Positions 1 to 9,188 of a stretch of 49,692 nt of DNA are shown here, piece after piece. The translations under genes and the position numbers were made by a program. Positions within the stretch are counted from its first letter, which is position 1. The number at the start of each line of letters is the position of its first letter. Under the pieces are notes generated by a model. It worked only from the letters and a program-made list of their open reading frames with translations. It did no database searches and was not told the DNA's origin. This DNA is from Myxococcota bacterium. Lineage in GTDB: Bacteria > Myxococcota > JAJVIH01. Location: positions 1-49,692 of the forward strand of contig JAJVIH010000055.1 of NCBI GenBank assembly GCA_022072125.1, given 5' to 3'.

Positions 1-165
1 TCAAGACGGGGCATGGCGTGATCACGGCCGCCGGAAACCATGCGCGTGACGCGGCGGACGTCCGCGAAAAAGCATAGGCCGCGCGGCTTTCCGCTGGCAA
101 GTGAGGGGATGCGCGCCCCAGAGGCCCGTCAAACAGGTTTTCCGCTGGGCGCGAGGGAAGGGCAA

Positions 166-1104
166 TCACCCCTTCTGGCTCAGGCGGACGCCCGCGATCA
201 CCAGCGCCATGCCCAACACCAGGGTCAGCGTGATGGGCGTGCCCATGAACATCCACGCCAGCAGGGCGGTCAGGGGAGGCTGCAGGGTGGTGAACAGCGC
301 CACCTGGGAAGGCTCCAGCCGCGTCAGCGCGTAGTACCAGAAGTAAAACGAGGCCCCGGAAGTCAGGATGATCAGCCAGGCCAGCGCCAGCAGGACATTG
401 GGCGTCAGCAGGGTCCAGTCAAACGTCCACAGCCGGTACGCCCCATAAGGCGAATAGAACAGCGCGCCGTAGACCATCGCCCAGGTGGTGGTTCTCAGCG
501 GGCCATGGGCGCGCACCGCGCCGAATCCCAATACGCCATACAGCGCCCAGAAGATGACCGCCACGAACAGAATGAGATAGCCGTTGGCGCTGCCGCTGGC
601 GAAGTCCACGCCCTTGTCCACCAGCACCCACGAAGCGCCCGTGATGGCCAGCAGAATGCCGCTCACCCGGACCAGGCGCCACCGCTCGGTTCCCAGCAGC
701 AGACCGGCGAGGTAGGCGAATCCGCCCGTCATGGCGTACAGCATGGCGGCGTGTTCCGGCTGGGTTCCCGGCTGCGCCAGCCCCAGGAAAAACATGGACT
801 GGTTGAGCGTGACGCCCAGCAGGCCCAGCAACATGAACTGGCGGTGCGCCCGCCATGGAACCGGCGCCAGATGCCCCGTCAATTTGCTCATGGCGTAGAG
901 CAGCAGGGCGGCGCCGCCAAAACGGAATGTGACCAGGGTGAGCGGATGCACGGTCCGCAGGGCGTCCTGGATCACCAGGTATCCGGCGGAGGCGATGAGG
1001 GTCTGACCCATCATCGCCAGAATCGCCTTGCGGCGCGGCGTGAAAAAACTGTCGCGGGAGATGGCGGAATCAGCGCTCAAAGAGGGTATTCTGCTCCGCC
1101 GCAA
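166..1104 (-). CDS. EamA-family (DMT) transporter
   Basis: Predicted inner-membrane carrier of the drug/metabolite transporter superfamily. Two EamA repeats (about residues 28-160 and 165-310) give roughly ten hydrophobic helices, and the 312-residue length is normal for the family. The substrate cannot be read from the sequence. The start given lies 35 bases inside the upstream lipoprotein gene. Met31 (position 1014) would avoid the overlap and begins just before helix 1, so the first 30 residues may not be translated. It is the last gene of a five-gene minus-strand run (tldD-like, photolyase, FadL-like, lipoprotein, this gene). The family call is secure; the role and any link to its neighbours are unknown. 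Confidence 0.85.
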   Translation of the reverse strand: MRRSRIPSLSADSAISRDSFFTPRRKAILAMMGQTLIASAGYLVIQDALRTVHPLTLVTFRFGGAALLLYAMSKLTGHLAPVPWRAHRQFMLLGLLGVTLNQSMFFLGLAQPGTQPEHAAMLYAMTGGFAYLAGLLLGTERWRLVRVSGILLAITGASWVLVDKGVDFASGSANGYLILFVAVIFWALYGVLGFGAVRAHGPLRTTTWAMVYGALFYSPYGAYRLWTFDWTLLTPNVLLALAWLIILTSGASFYFWYYALTRLEPSQVALFTTLQPPLTALLAWMFMGTPITLTLVLGMALVIAGVRLSQKG

Positions 1105-1891
1105 GTTGCGCGCAGGTGCGATCGGGGGTGATCCGGGTCATGCGGAAAAAGCTCGATGACTTGTCCGGGAAGCTTTCGTTGGGGGTTTTGAGCAGGTCAT
1201 CGCTGGCCCCCACGATGGATTGCTGTTCGCTCCAGTCAATCACGCCGTCCATGCGATCCAGGGAGAAAACCGTTCCCGTGAGCGCGGCGTTGGCCCGCTG
1301 GACCACGTACACCTCGCCGTTGACCAGGCCGGCCAGGCGGACCGTCAGGCCGGGTTTGCCATCGCCATCCTGATCAATCACGCGCGGGTCATTGGGATCG
1401 GCGGGCAGCGGGTCCAGCGGATTTTCCAACCGGGCCCCCCGGATTTCCGGCACATTGGGCTGGATGAACAGGACGCCGTCCGCGGTTTTTTCCAGACGGG
1501 CGGACTTGTCCGGGACGCGGATTGATTTGACGAAGGCGTCCGTCAGGATGGTCTGGATTTCCTTCGTTCCGCTGTCAATCACGATGGAACAAACCTCGGA
1601 TTTCACCGTCAGGTCCGCGCCGTTGCGCGTCAGGGCGACCTTGAGCACCGACGAGGTCCTGGCGTTCACATCGCCGATGAAGGGCAGTTTGTTGATGGCC
1701 CCGTTGACCTGCAACTGGGCCCAGACCCCTTCGACGGCGGGAGGGAAATTCAGCGCGCCGCCGGCCGTGTCCGGAGCGCCGTCAGCCGCCGCGCCGCCAT
1801 CCGGTTGCGCGCCGCCATCGGGTCTGGATGATGAAGATTCTCCGCAAGCCATCAGCAACAGGAACAGACAGGAAGTGATCCAGCGGGACAT
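1070..1891 (-). CDS. hypothetical lipoprotein with PDGG-rich linker
   Basis: I do not recognise the domain. The N-terminus is a lipoprotein signal (hydrophobic stretch FLLLMAC, lipid-modified Cys16). It is followed by a low-complexity linker rich in Asp, Gly and Pro (PDGGAQPDGG and similar, about residues 24-45), a feature common in myxobacterial lipoproteins. The remaining 225 residues look globular and mostly beta, with an acidic DQDGDGKPG loop near residue 175 that resembles a calcium-binding loop. It is probably anchored in a membrane leaflet facing the periplasm or the surface. It lies 59 bases downstream of the FadL-like gene and overlaps the transporter gene, so co-transcription is likely. 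Lipoprotein status is well supported; function is not. Confidence 0.75.
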   Translation of the reverse strand: MSRWITSCLFLLLMACGESSSSRPDGGAQPDGGAAADGAPDTAGGALNFPPAVEGVWAQLQVNGAINKLPFIGDVNARTSSVLKVALTRNGADLTVKSEVCSIVIDSGTKEIQTILTDAFVKSIRVPDKSARLEKTADGVLFIQPNVPEIRGARLENPLDPLPADPNDPRVIDQDGDGKPGLTVRLAGLVNGEVYVVQRANAALTGTVFSLDRMDGVIDWSEQQSIVGASDDLLKTPNESFPDKSSSFFRMTRITPDRTCAQLAAEQNTLFER

Positions 1892-1950
1892 GGGGGCTCC
1901 TCCAGAGCCGCCAGCGACCAGCGAATGGAAGGTCTATCGCAGGCGGGCCG

Positions 1951-3435
1951 TCAATAAAAGATTTTGAACGAGGCCCCGGCCATCGCCATCCATCCGCTGG
2001 AGGAAAAGCCGGGGTATCCGGGGTTGTTGGTCTGCAATCCCGCCGAGGCGGGAATGAACTGGCCGTCACGCAAGTTCACGCTGTCCGGAAATTCATCGGG
2101 GATTTGCGCCGGGTCCTTGACGTGGGAACGTTTCAGCAGGTGCTGAAGTTGCAGGTTCAGCCCGCCCGCGCAGGGAATATCGAACAGGTCAAACGCGGCC
2201 TCATACCCGATGGCGGCGGCCAGCCGGTCATTGTCCACGTAATTGGAGCGTCCGGTCTGCGCCGGAACCGGCGAGGGAGAGTAGGAAAGATCGATCCCCA
2301 AGGCGTGCGGGAACCACTGGAGGCGCACGCCGATGGATGGCGTGAGGGTGTTGGACCACCCCGGAGACGGATTGGCTCCGCGCCGGTCCCTGTAGCCAGA
2401 CCAGGTGGTGAGCAGGAGATGGGCCACGGCGGTCCAGGTGAATCCCTGGTCATCCAGTTGGGCGCCGCCGCGCCACGCCGCGCCAAGGGACGCCCGCCAG
2501 GGCGACGATCCATAGGTGAACTCGAACTCCTGCCGCGCGGGCTGGGATGCCGTGATGTCCGTTCCATCCGCGGCGGCGCGGCGGTCCTGATCCGTCCAGA
2601 AACGGATGGTGCTTTCGCCATCCACCCGGCTGCTGAAGGGCATGTGCAGGGTGGCGGTCAGCCGCAGCGGATCAACGGGCTCCAGCACGATTCCAAAATG
2701 CGGAATGAAGGAGGTCTTGACGACCACTTCGGCGTTGATTTCCGCGCGGTCTTGCTGGCTGCCGTCGGGCATGTAAATGCTGGTGCGCGCGGTGGAATGG
2801 GTGGTCATGGTCAGCCCCGCGCCAACCGCCAGCCAGTCCAGCGGGCGGCTTCCCAGGGCGAAGCCGAGGATATTGGTTTCCAGGCGGTCACCCCATAGTT
2901 CCGGCTTGAGCGAGTTGGAGAAAAACTGTTCCCGCTCATCCACGAAAAACGGGCGCTGGGCCTGCACCGCATGGGCGGGAAGCCAGGCGTAAAATCCGAA
3001 GGAGAGATAACGTTCGACGAGATGCGCGGTGGAATGAATGGAAAGAAACAGGTGCGCATTGGAGGGGTTTTCCGAACCGCGCAATCCGGGGGTGCGCGCG
3101 GTGGGGTAGGGCCGGAAGCGCAGGCGCGCATCGCCGTTCGCCGGCCGGGCCAGCCGGGCGTTGTAGATGGAATCGGGAATCTCCGCGCCCGCCGGGCGTT
3201 CTCCATAGGAGATGTTGTTCCAGTATCCCAGCGCCGCCGCCCCGGAGGAGAACGACTTAGCGTTCCACGGAAGCAGGGCGGGATTGAAGAATGCGGTGAC
3301 GGAGCCGCCTTCCAGCACCCGGGCGTTGAGGCTGTTGAGCGCGTGGGGATCGCCCGCCAGTTCAAACAACGCCGATGCTTCCGCCGCTCCGGGCGTGACA
3401 AGGAGCGCCGCCAGAGTCAATAAATCAAGCCGCAT
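1951..3435 (-). CDS. FadL/OmpP1-like outer-membrane beta-barrel protein
   Basis: Likely outer-membrane channel for hydrophobic compounds. Residues 1-21 form a signal peptide ending in small residues (GAAEASA). An early motif FFNPALLPW (near residue 50) resembles the NPA motif of the FadL N-terminal plug. The body alternates hydrophobic and polar residues as in barrel strands, and the chain ends in SFKIFY, a terminal aromatic as expected for a protein inserted by the Bam complex. The length of 494 residues is somewhat above FadL (about 420-450). Its start overlaps the end of the photolyase gene by 11 bases, which suggests translational coupling. Barrel character is confident; FadL membership is moderate, and the substrate is unknown. 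Confidence 0.65.
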   Translation of the reverse strand: MRLDLLTLAALLVTPGAAEASALFELAGDPHALNSLNARVLEGGSVTAFFNPALLPWNAKSFSSGAAALGYWNNISYGERPAGAEIPDSIYNARLARPANGDARLRFRPYPTARTPGLRGSENPSNAHLFLSIHSTAHLVERYLSFGFYAWLPAHAVQAQRPFFVDEREQFFSNSLKPELWGDRLETNILGFALGSRPLDWLAVGAGLTMTTHSTARTSIYMPDGSQQDRAEINAEVVVKTSFIPHFGIVLEPVDPLRLTATLHMPFSSRVDGESTIRFWTDQDRRAAADGTDITASQPARQEFEFTYGSSPWRASLGAAWRGGAQLDDQGFTWTAVAHLLLTTWSGYRDRRGANPSPGWSNTLTPSIGVRLQWFPHALGIDLSYSPSPVPAQTGRSNYVDNDRLAAAIGYEAAFDLFDIPCAGGLNLQLQHLLKRSHVKDPAQIPDEFPDSVNLRDGQFIPASAGLQTNNPGYPGFSSSGWMAMAGASFKIFY

Positions 3436-4891
3436 ACTGTGCGAGATATTCCGCCAGCCGGAATTTTTTCGCGGTCTGGGCGCTGCTCATATAACGCACC
3501 ATTCCGTAGATGGGGCGTTCGGGACCCCACGGACGATCGAAGCGCCCCATGACCCAGAAGATGCCGTTGTATGAATTGGCGTTGCGTCCATCGAGGCTGT
3601 ACCGGTTGTTCAACTCGATCATGTTTTCCAGCGCCTCCATGGGGGTACTGCTCCACTCTAGGATTTTTTTCCCCCAGAGCATGCGCATGTAGTTGTGAAT
3701 GAAACCTTCCCGCAGCAGTTGGCGCTGGGCCGCGTTCCAGATGCCGTCGTGGGTGGCGGCGGCGTCCAGTTGCTCCAGCGCATAAATCCATGGCCGTTTG
3801 TCGGCGGCGTGGCGCGTCAGGCTGTCGCGCGCCCACGCGGGCAGGGACTCCCACCGGTCGTACATCGGGTTGTGCGCGCAGTAGTGGAAGCCCAGTTCGC
3901 GCCAGGTGATGAGTTCGTCGAGAAACGCCTGCGCGGACAAGGAGACCTTCCAGAAACCTTCGCGGCGTCCGTTTCCACGGGTGGGCAGGCTGGAAGGATC
4001 CCAGTTTTCCTTTTCCATCACCCGCTGAAACACTTCGTGGGCGGAGATATGTCCCCAGTGCAGCCAGGGGGAGAGGCCGCTGGCGGCGCCGCTGGAAGGA
4101 TGGCTGCGCTCCTCGCCGTAGCGGGAAAGGCCGGTGTTCAGGAAAACCTCCAGCCGCTCGCGGGCGGCCGTGGTTCCGCCGCGAAAGACGCCCGGACCAA
4201 TTCCATGATTGATGGGGAAATCCTTCAGGAAGGTCCGCGTGTTCATTTTCAGCGCGGGCCAGGTCTTGCGGACGCCGTCCAGGCCGGCGCTCTTGCGCGG
4301 GAAATCCGCCGCGGACAGGGGATCCGGTTCCGGAGCCTGGGGGATATGAAGATGAAGGGATTCATGCAGGAAACGGCGGAATGCATACGCGCTGGAAAAC
4401 GCCTGATCGCTGGCGTGCAGCGGCAGCAGGCCGATGGAATCCACGATCTCGAAGGCGACATCCAGCAGTTTCGCCGCCGCGGCGGTCATGCGCGGCAGGA
4501 AGAACACGGGAAAATCATCGCCCACCACCACGCAGGCGCGCCGGGCCAGCGCTTGGAGCAGGCCCTTGCCAGCACCCGGCGAAGGCTCCATCCACGGGTA
4601 ATGGGTCACCCCATGTTCATGAAACCGGGCCTGATTGTCGCGCATGCCGTCCGCGACGAAATGGTGGTAGCGGGCGGCCGCCCACTGGTGTCCGCAGCGC
4701 AGTCCCTCGAACACCACCAGCGGTTTTTTGAGACGGCTCGCGTGCTCCGCCGCGCGCTGCAATCCATAATTGGAGTTGGCTCGCCGCGAAGTGGTCATCC
4801 AGTAGAGGACATAGTCGCCGCCGGAATTCACCGGACGCCGGTTCATGTTCCGGATGCGGATGGAAGGTACGGCTTTCACATTCATCCCCAT
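3425..4891 (-). CDS. phr: class II deoxyribodipyrimidine photolyase
   Basis: Light-driven repair of cyclobutane pyrimidine dimers, using FAD, in the cytoplasm. The N-terminal alpha/beta domain opens with DYVLYWMTTSRRANSNYGLQ, the class II signature. The C-terminal FAD and DNA-binding domain contains YMRMLWGKKILEW, ALENMIELNNRYSLDGRN and ERPIYGMVRYMS, all matching class II enzymes rather than class I. The length (488) is typical. Met1, Met3 and Met16 are all possible starts, and Met16 (position 4846) is closest to the conserved region. It lies 100 bases after the tldD-like gene and overlaps the outer-membrane gene that follows. Classification is confident; pairing with a membrane-protein gene is unusual and unexplained. 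Confidence 0.9.
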   Translation of the reverse strand: MGMNVKAVPSIRIRNMNRRPVNSGGDYVLYWMTTSRRANSNYGLQRAAEHASRLKKPLVVFEGLRCGHQWAAARYHHFVADGMRDNQARFHEHGVTHYPWMEPSPGAGKGLLQALARRACVVVGDDFPVFFLPRMTAAAAKLLDVAFEIVDSIGLLPLHASDQAFSSAYAFRRFLHESLHLHIPQAPEPDPLSAADFPRKSAGLDGVRKTWPALKMNTRTFLKDFPINHGIGPGVFRGGTTAARERLEVFLNTGLSRYGEERSHPSSGAASGLSPWLHWGHISAHEVFQRVMEKENWDPSSLPTRGNGRREGFWKVSLSAQAFLDELITWRELGFHYCAHNPMYDRWESLPAWARDSLTRHAADKRPWIYALEQLDAAATHDGIWNAAQRQLLREGFIHNYMRMLWGKKILEWSSTPMEALENMIELNNRYSLDGRNANSYNGIFWVMGRFDRPWGPERPIYGMVRYMSSAQTAKKFRLAEYLAQYAA

Positions 4892-4990
4892 GCTGACGCA
4901 CAGGATGTAATCTCCGCCTCACCCGGATCAACGGGGGCAACGCGCATGTCAGGTTTGCCGCCCCAAACTTTCCGGAATGGTGCGAAGCGA

Positions 4991-6763
4991 TCAGGGCGAA
5001 GAGGGCGGCTTCGCGCTATTGCCCGAAGTCCAGGGCGACGGAAGCACGGGCGGTTTTTCCGCTTCCGTGCTGACCCGCTGCACTTCAATCTCCGTCGAAA
5101 GCACCGCGGGCGCCACGGTGGAGACGGGCACGTACCCGGATTCGGCGCCGCAGAATCCGTTGAACACCTGGGTCTCGCGCGAGGCCAGCTTGATCTTGTT
5201 GATGCTGGTCAGCGGCGTGCCCACCATCTCCACCCCGCGCACCAGTTCCTCGCGCCCGTTGGGGAAGACCCGGTAGACCATCTTGGGGCTGCCTTTGAAA
5301 GCCTGGTAGCCGTAGGTGCTGGTGTTGGTGGAGCCGCCGGAGATCTCGCGGATCATCAGCCCGTATGGTTTGTCCTGGGATTTGATCTCGGCGATCAGCG
5401 CGGCTTTCAGATCGGCCATGCTGACCGAATGGGCGGCGCCGGCCTGAATGATCAGGTTGGCCATCCGCGCGACGGGATTCTGGTTGCCCTGGGCGCGCCC
5501 GTGCCCGTTGGACTGCACCATCGCCCCCACCGGCTTGCGGGACATCAGGTAGTTTTTCAGCACGCCGTTTTCGATCAGCGGAACCCGCTGCGCGGGAACG
5601 CCTTCCTCGTCGTAGCGGTACCAGCCGTTGAGTTTGACGGCCCCATGGCTGGACTGGGTGGGGTCATCCGCCAGCGACAAAAACTCCGGAATCACGCGCT
5701 TGCCGATCTGCCCCTTGAAGGTCCGTCCATCGCGATCATCATTCTGGCGTTCGCCTTCCAGGCGGTGGCCCACCGCCTCGTGAAAGAGCACGCCGGTGGC
5801 TTCCTGCAGCAGGATGGCGGGTCCGGTGTAGGGGTCGAGCAGCGGCGCCTGGCGCAGGGCCAGCAGTTCGCGGATCACCTTGCGAACGCCCTCTTGCAAC
5901 GCGCCAGTGGAGGGAAGGTCTTCAAAGGTCTCTCCATACCAGGCGGCGGTATTGTCGAGGAGCATGCCGTCATCGGCGCGGGTATATGCGAAAACCTGCA
6001 GGCCGAAGATGGTCCGGGAAGTGATCAGCCGGGTTCCTTCCGAATTGACCAGCCAGCGGATGTTCTGGACGGCGGAGAACTGCACCATCGAGTCGAAAAT
6101 TTCCGGGTGGCCGGCGAATTCGCCGGACAGGGTCCGCACCAGCGCGCGGGCTTTTTCCGTATCCACCTTCAGATCGCGGAATTCTTCCCGGTAGACCTGG
6201 GGTTTTTCCCGGCTGAAACTGGCCTTGAAATCCTTGTCCTCGACCTGGCTCACCTTTTTGCCCTTCTTCTCGTACCAGGCCTTGAGCGCGCCCTTGTATT
6301 CCTCGTCGGTGACCAGCCAGATGGAGTTGCGGATGGCCTGTTTGTTGTCGTCCAGCGGAATGTAGCGGAGCGCCCGGTAGCCGGGACTGAACGAAAACGA
6401 AAAATCCCCGCTTTTGTCCACGGTGTTATCGAAGGAGTAGTCGCCGATCCGCACGTTGGCCAGCAGTTCGCGGGAACGTCCGCCGGATTCCGCGATCACC
6501 GATCCATATTTCGAGAAAATTTCCGTCGAACGGTTTTCGCGGATGGAATACAGGATGAAATAGGGATCCTCGAAATGGTCCTGCTTGAGCTGTTTCATCG
6601 AACGATCCAGTTCTTCGGTCATGGCTTGCAGCACCACCTCGCGTCCGGCGGCGTCCGATGGGCCGGCGGCCTTGTTGGCGGCGGCGGGGAAACCCGCCAG
6701 AAGCGCCGCGATTGCGAATGATGGAAAAACCAGCCGGAACAGGATAGAAGAATGATGATTCAT
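4991..6763 (-). CDS. exported TldD/PmbA-family metalloprotease
   Basis: Zinc metallopeptidase of the TldD/PmbA (U62) family. The zinc motif HEAVGH is at residues 328-333, followed by LEG as in TldD. A C-terminal FCGAESGYVPV segment carries the third zinc ligand (Cys) in the expected place. I chose the ATG at 6763, because it begins a clear signal peptide (MNHHSSILFRLVFPSF..., small residues before AANKA). The longer reading frame from 6847 adds 28 residues that would bury this signal. TldD in E. coli is cytoplasmic and works with PmbA; here the protein should be periplasmic or secreted, and no PmbA partner is in the window. At 590 residues it exceeds E. coli TldD (about 480). An extended -10 element sits near 6830. 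Confidence 0.88.
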   Translation of the reverse strand: MNHHSSILFRLVFPSFAIAALLAGFPAAANKAAGPSDAAGREVVLQAMTEELDRSMKQLKQDHFEDPYFILYSIRENRSTEIFSKYGSVIAESGGRSRELLANVRIGDYSFDNTVDKSGDFSFSFSPGYRALRYIPLDDNKQAIRNSIWLVTDEEYKGALKAWYEKKGKKVSQVEDKDFKASFSREKPQVYREEFRDLKVDTEKARALVRTLSGEFAGHPEIFDSMVQFSAVQNIRWLVNSEGTRLITSRTIFGLQVFAYTRADDGMLLDNTAAWYGETFEDLPSTGALQEGVRKVIRELLALRQAPLLDPYTGPAILLQEATGVLFHEAVGHRLEGERQNDDRDGRTFKGQIGKRVIPEFLSLADDPTQSSHGAVKLNGWYRYDEEGVPAQRVPLIENGVLKNYLMSRKPVGAMVQSNGHGRAQGNQNPVARMANLIIQAGAAHSVSMADLKAALIAEIKSQDKPYGLMIREISGGSTNTSTYGYQAFKGSPKMVYRVFPNGREELVRGVEMVGTPLTSINKIKLASRETQVFNGFCGAESGYVPVSTVAPAVLSTEIEVQRVSTEAEKPPVLPSPWTSGNSAKPPSSP

Positions 6764-6829
6764 GGGCCGAGCCTGACACTCCAGGGGGCGTGGGGGCGAT
6801 CCGTCCAGACAACGGGAACGTGAACCTCC

Positions 6830-6838
6830 ATCATAACA
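6830..6838 (-). promoter_or_regulatory. extended -10 promoter of the tldD-like gene
   Basis: On the minus strand TGTTATGAT gives a TG-n-TATGAT extended -10 about 67 bases before the chosen ATG at 6763. There is no good -35. It lies within the 95-base divergent gap and partly overlaps the region that must also drive the plus-strand gene at 6859. Confidence 0.4.
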
Positions 6839-6858
6839 CCTGGACAACGTGATTGCAC

Positions 6859-9147
6859 ATGAACGGCGAAGAACACCCGGCGGATAACGCCGTCCAGCAG
6901 CCGGATGTCCAAGCGGACCCGGCCGGCGTGACCCCAGGCGCGCCGGAGGAGTTGCCCATCGCTCCGCTTCAGGCGGTGCGGGAAGGCGATCTGGCGGGAA
7001 AAATCCGCGCCTGGATTGACATCATTGAGAGCCCGCCGGCGTGGCTCCCCTGGCTGATGACCTTCGCCGCCGTGCGCGGCGCCCTTTTCTTCTTGATCAA
7101 GGATAGCCTGTGGACGCCGCGCGAGAGCCTGTTCATGGAGACCGCCCGCGCGCTCTCCATGGGCAATCCCGCTCCCGCATGGGTGCTGGGAATGGACCCC
7201 GCGTCCTCGGCCATGGCGCAACTGCTGGCGCTGTTGAAGGGAATCCCCGCTGGTTTTGATTTCGGTTTGACCGGCGGCCGGATGATCGCCCTGCTGTTCT
7301 CCCTGCTCAATTTCAGCGCGCTGCTGGTGGTGGCGCGCAAGTGGTTCGCGCCCGCGGCGGGGCATTTGTTGTGCGCCATGTATCTGCTGGGCGCGCCGGT
7401 GCTGGCCATGGAGGAGCTTCGCTTCGCCAGCGCCGGTCCCTATGTGCTCATTCCCGCCGTGCTGTGGCCCCTGGCTCTGTGGACGCTTCTGCTGGAAGTC
7501 GAAAGCAGGCCCATGCAGCCATCCTTGTCCAGGGGATTGCAGGGGCTGCTCTCCGTATTGATTGGCCTGGTCAACGGATGGGGCCTGGCCGCCCACCCCG
7601 CCGGTCTGCCGGTGGCGATATGCCACCTGGCCCTGTTCCTGTCGCTTCCCGCCGCTTGGCGCGCCAACGGCAATGGTTTCGCCGCGCTGGGCGGCGCGGG
7701 CGCCGGACTGTTATTGGGCCTTTTGGGAATTGTTTCCACCGGCGCCTGGGCTGGACAGGGGCCCCTGGGGCTGCTGAGCGATCCTTTTTTGCGCGAGGAA
7801 TTCTGGGGCTTCTGGACCTTCTGGCTGGGCAGGGGCGGGGAGGGAGTTTGGATGCAATGGCGTCCGCTGATCCAGTCCCACGCCATTCTGCTGCTGCTGG
7901 GGGTGGGGGTGATCGCCTGGGCGCTGGCGGTGGAGCCGCCGGCGGCGGAGTCTGGCGGGAATGCGTTGCGCCGCCTGTTCCGCAACTACCTGCTGATCGT
8001 GTTCGGCGTATCCTGCGGGGTGCTGGCGCTGTCCTTTGGCCGCAACGGCGCCGCGGACGCCGCCAGCGTGTTGATCCTGGTGTTGATCATGCTGCTGGCC
8101 CGCGCCCTGCACCAGATATCCACGCGGGCCATGGCCATTGCGGCCCCCATGACGGCGGCGGTTTTCCTGTCGTCGCTCGCGGCCATGGCGGTTTTCGCAT
8201 TCACGGGCGCCGGCGGGGTTCACAAGGGCGCAGCGCGGGAAATGGCCGCGCCCTACCATCTGGAACTGGGCCGCAGGACAGGGCGATATGGCCTGAACGC
8301 CAATCATCCCCTTCATCAGGCGGTGGTCATTGGGCAGACCCCGTTCCTGTCACGGGACGATGAACCTGCTTTCCAGTTTGGGCGGGCCTCCGGGCTGTTT
8401 GAATTTTGCGTCCGCGATCGCGCCGCCATGCCGCTGGACCAGTGCATGGCGCCCGCGGCGACCCGCCATTACCCGGTCATGGAACTGCTGGGGACAGGGG
8501 CGGGGGCGCACCGGGTGTATGGCGACAACTTCACCGGATTGGAAAAGGCCTGGATCGGCGAGCGGGATGCGGATCGTTTCGCCCTGCAGGCGGGCCACCT
8601 CATTCAACGTTATTCAATCCTCCTGCAGCAGAAGCCGCCGCTGCAGATCTTCCACCTCGACACGGCGTGGCGGGAATTGCCCGATCCGTGGCACGGGCCA
8701 TTGGCCTTCGCCACCGGCTGGATGATGGTTCACCCCGCCGTTCTGCCCCATATCACCAGCGGCTGGCTCAACGCCCAGCTTGGCCAGATCAACGCCTCGG
8801 GCCCCCGTTCGCTGGAGATGGCCTACGAAGGCATGGGCTACGGCTGGTATTTCTTCTACCACGGCAACCTCAAATCCGTCGTGTGGTTCGCCGAACAGTT
8901 CCGTTTTCCGGCGCCCTTCTGGCAGGGCGTGGCGCGGTCCTTCAACGAAACCGAACGCCTGCAAATGGAGACCGCCGAGCGCCGGTTCCGTGACGCGCAC
9001 AATATCCGCGACGCCTTCAATCCCTTCGTCAAGGAAGTGGGGCTGGAAACCATCGTCCGTCCGCTGGTGTTTGATCCCAACGACACCCTGCAGCAGTACA
9101 TCGAGGCCACCGGCGGCGCCATGCCCGCCCTGATGCGTCCCCGATAA
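6859..9147 (+). CDS. GT-C-like polytopic membrane protein with large C-terminal domain
   Basis: Not firmly recognised. Residues about 50-450 form ten or more hydrophobic helices. The first loop (TPRESLFMETARALSMG) and the following helices resemble the start of PMT/ArnT-type GT-C glycosyltransferases, where an acidic residue follows helix 1; this is inference from pattern only. Residues about 455-762 form a soluble domain rich in aromatic residues (for example GYGWYFFYHG) with no family that I know. An in-frame TTG at 6853 precedes the ATG at 6859, which I chose. It heads a plus-strand run with the low-complexity protein, acylphosphatase and MYXO-CTERM protein. Membrane topology is confident; enzymatic activity is speculative. 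Confidence 0.6.
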   Translation: MNGEEHPADNAVQQPDVQADPAGVTPGAPEELPIAPLQAVREGDLAGKIRAWIDIIESPPAWLPWLMTFAAVRGALFFLIKDSLWTPRESLFMETARALSMGNPAPAWVLGMDPASSAMAQLLALLKGIPAGFDFGLTGGRMIALLFSLLNFSALLVVARKWFAPAAGHLLCAMYLLGAPVLAMEELRFASAGPYVLIPAVLWPLALWTLLLEVESRPMQPSLSRGLQGLLSVLIGLVNGWGLAAHPAGLPVAICHLALFLSLPAAWRANGNGFAALGGAGAGLLLGLLGIVSTGAWAGQGPLGLLSDPFLREEFWGFWTFWLGRGGEGVWMQWRPLIQSHAILLLLGVGVIAWALAVEPPAAESGGNALRRLFRNYLLIVFGVSCGVLALSFGRNGAADAASVLILVLIMLLARALHQISTRAMAIAAPMTAAVFLSSLAAMAVFAFTGAGGVHKGAAREMAAPYHLELGRRTGRYGLNANHPLHQAVVIGQTPFLSRDDEPAFQFGRASGLFEFCVRDRAAMPLDQCMAPAATRHYPVMELLGTGAGAHRVYGDNFTGLEKAWIGERDADRFALQAGHLIQRYSILLQQKPPLQIFHLDTAWRELPDPWHGPLAFATGWMMVHPAVLPHITSGWLNAQLGQINASGPRSLEMAYEGMGYGWYFFYHGNLKSVVWFAEQFRFPAPFWQGVARSFNETERLQMETAERRFRDAHNIRDAFNPFVKEVGLETIVRPLVFDPNDTLQQYIEATGGAMPALMRPR

Positions 9148-9188
9148 GGCTTGACCTCCCACCGGCGCATTGTGATAGCCCCACTCTC

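Noticed and set aside
82-151. Near-identical 15-base direct repeats (82-96 and 137-151, both around TTTCCGCTGG)
   Set aside because: Too short and with no flanking target duplication or associated gene; probably chance in the short region after the EamA gene.
4892-4990. Possible riboswitch or leader between tldD-like and photolyase genes
   Set aside because: The 99-base gap shows no stable conserved-looking fold or anti-terminator; it reads as ordinary spacer.
3695-6721. 1008-codon open frame on the plus strand opposite the photolyase and tldD-like genes
   Set aside because: It is antisense to two well-conserved genes, has a Gly/Arg/Gln/His-biased composition typical of shadow frames in GC-rich DNA, and shows no recognisable motif.
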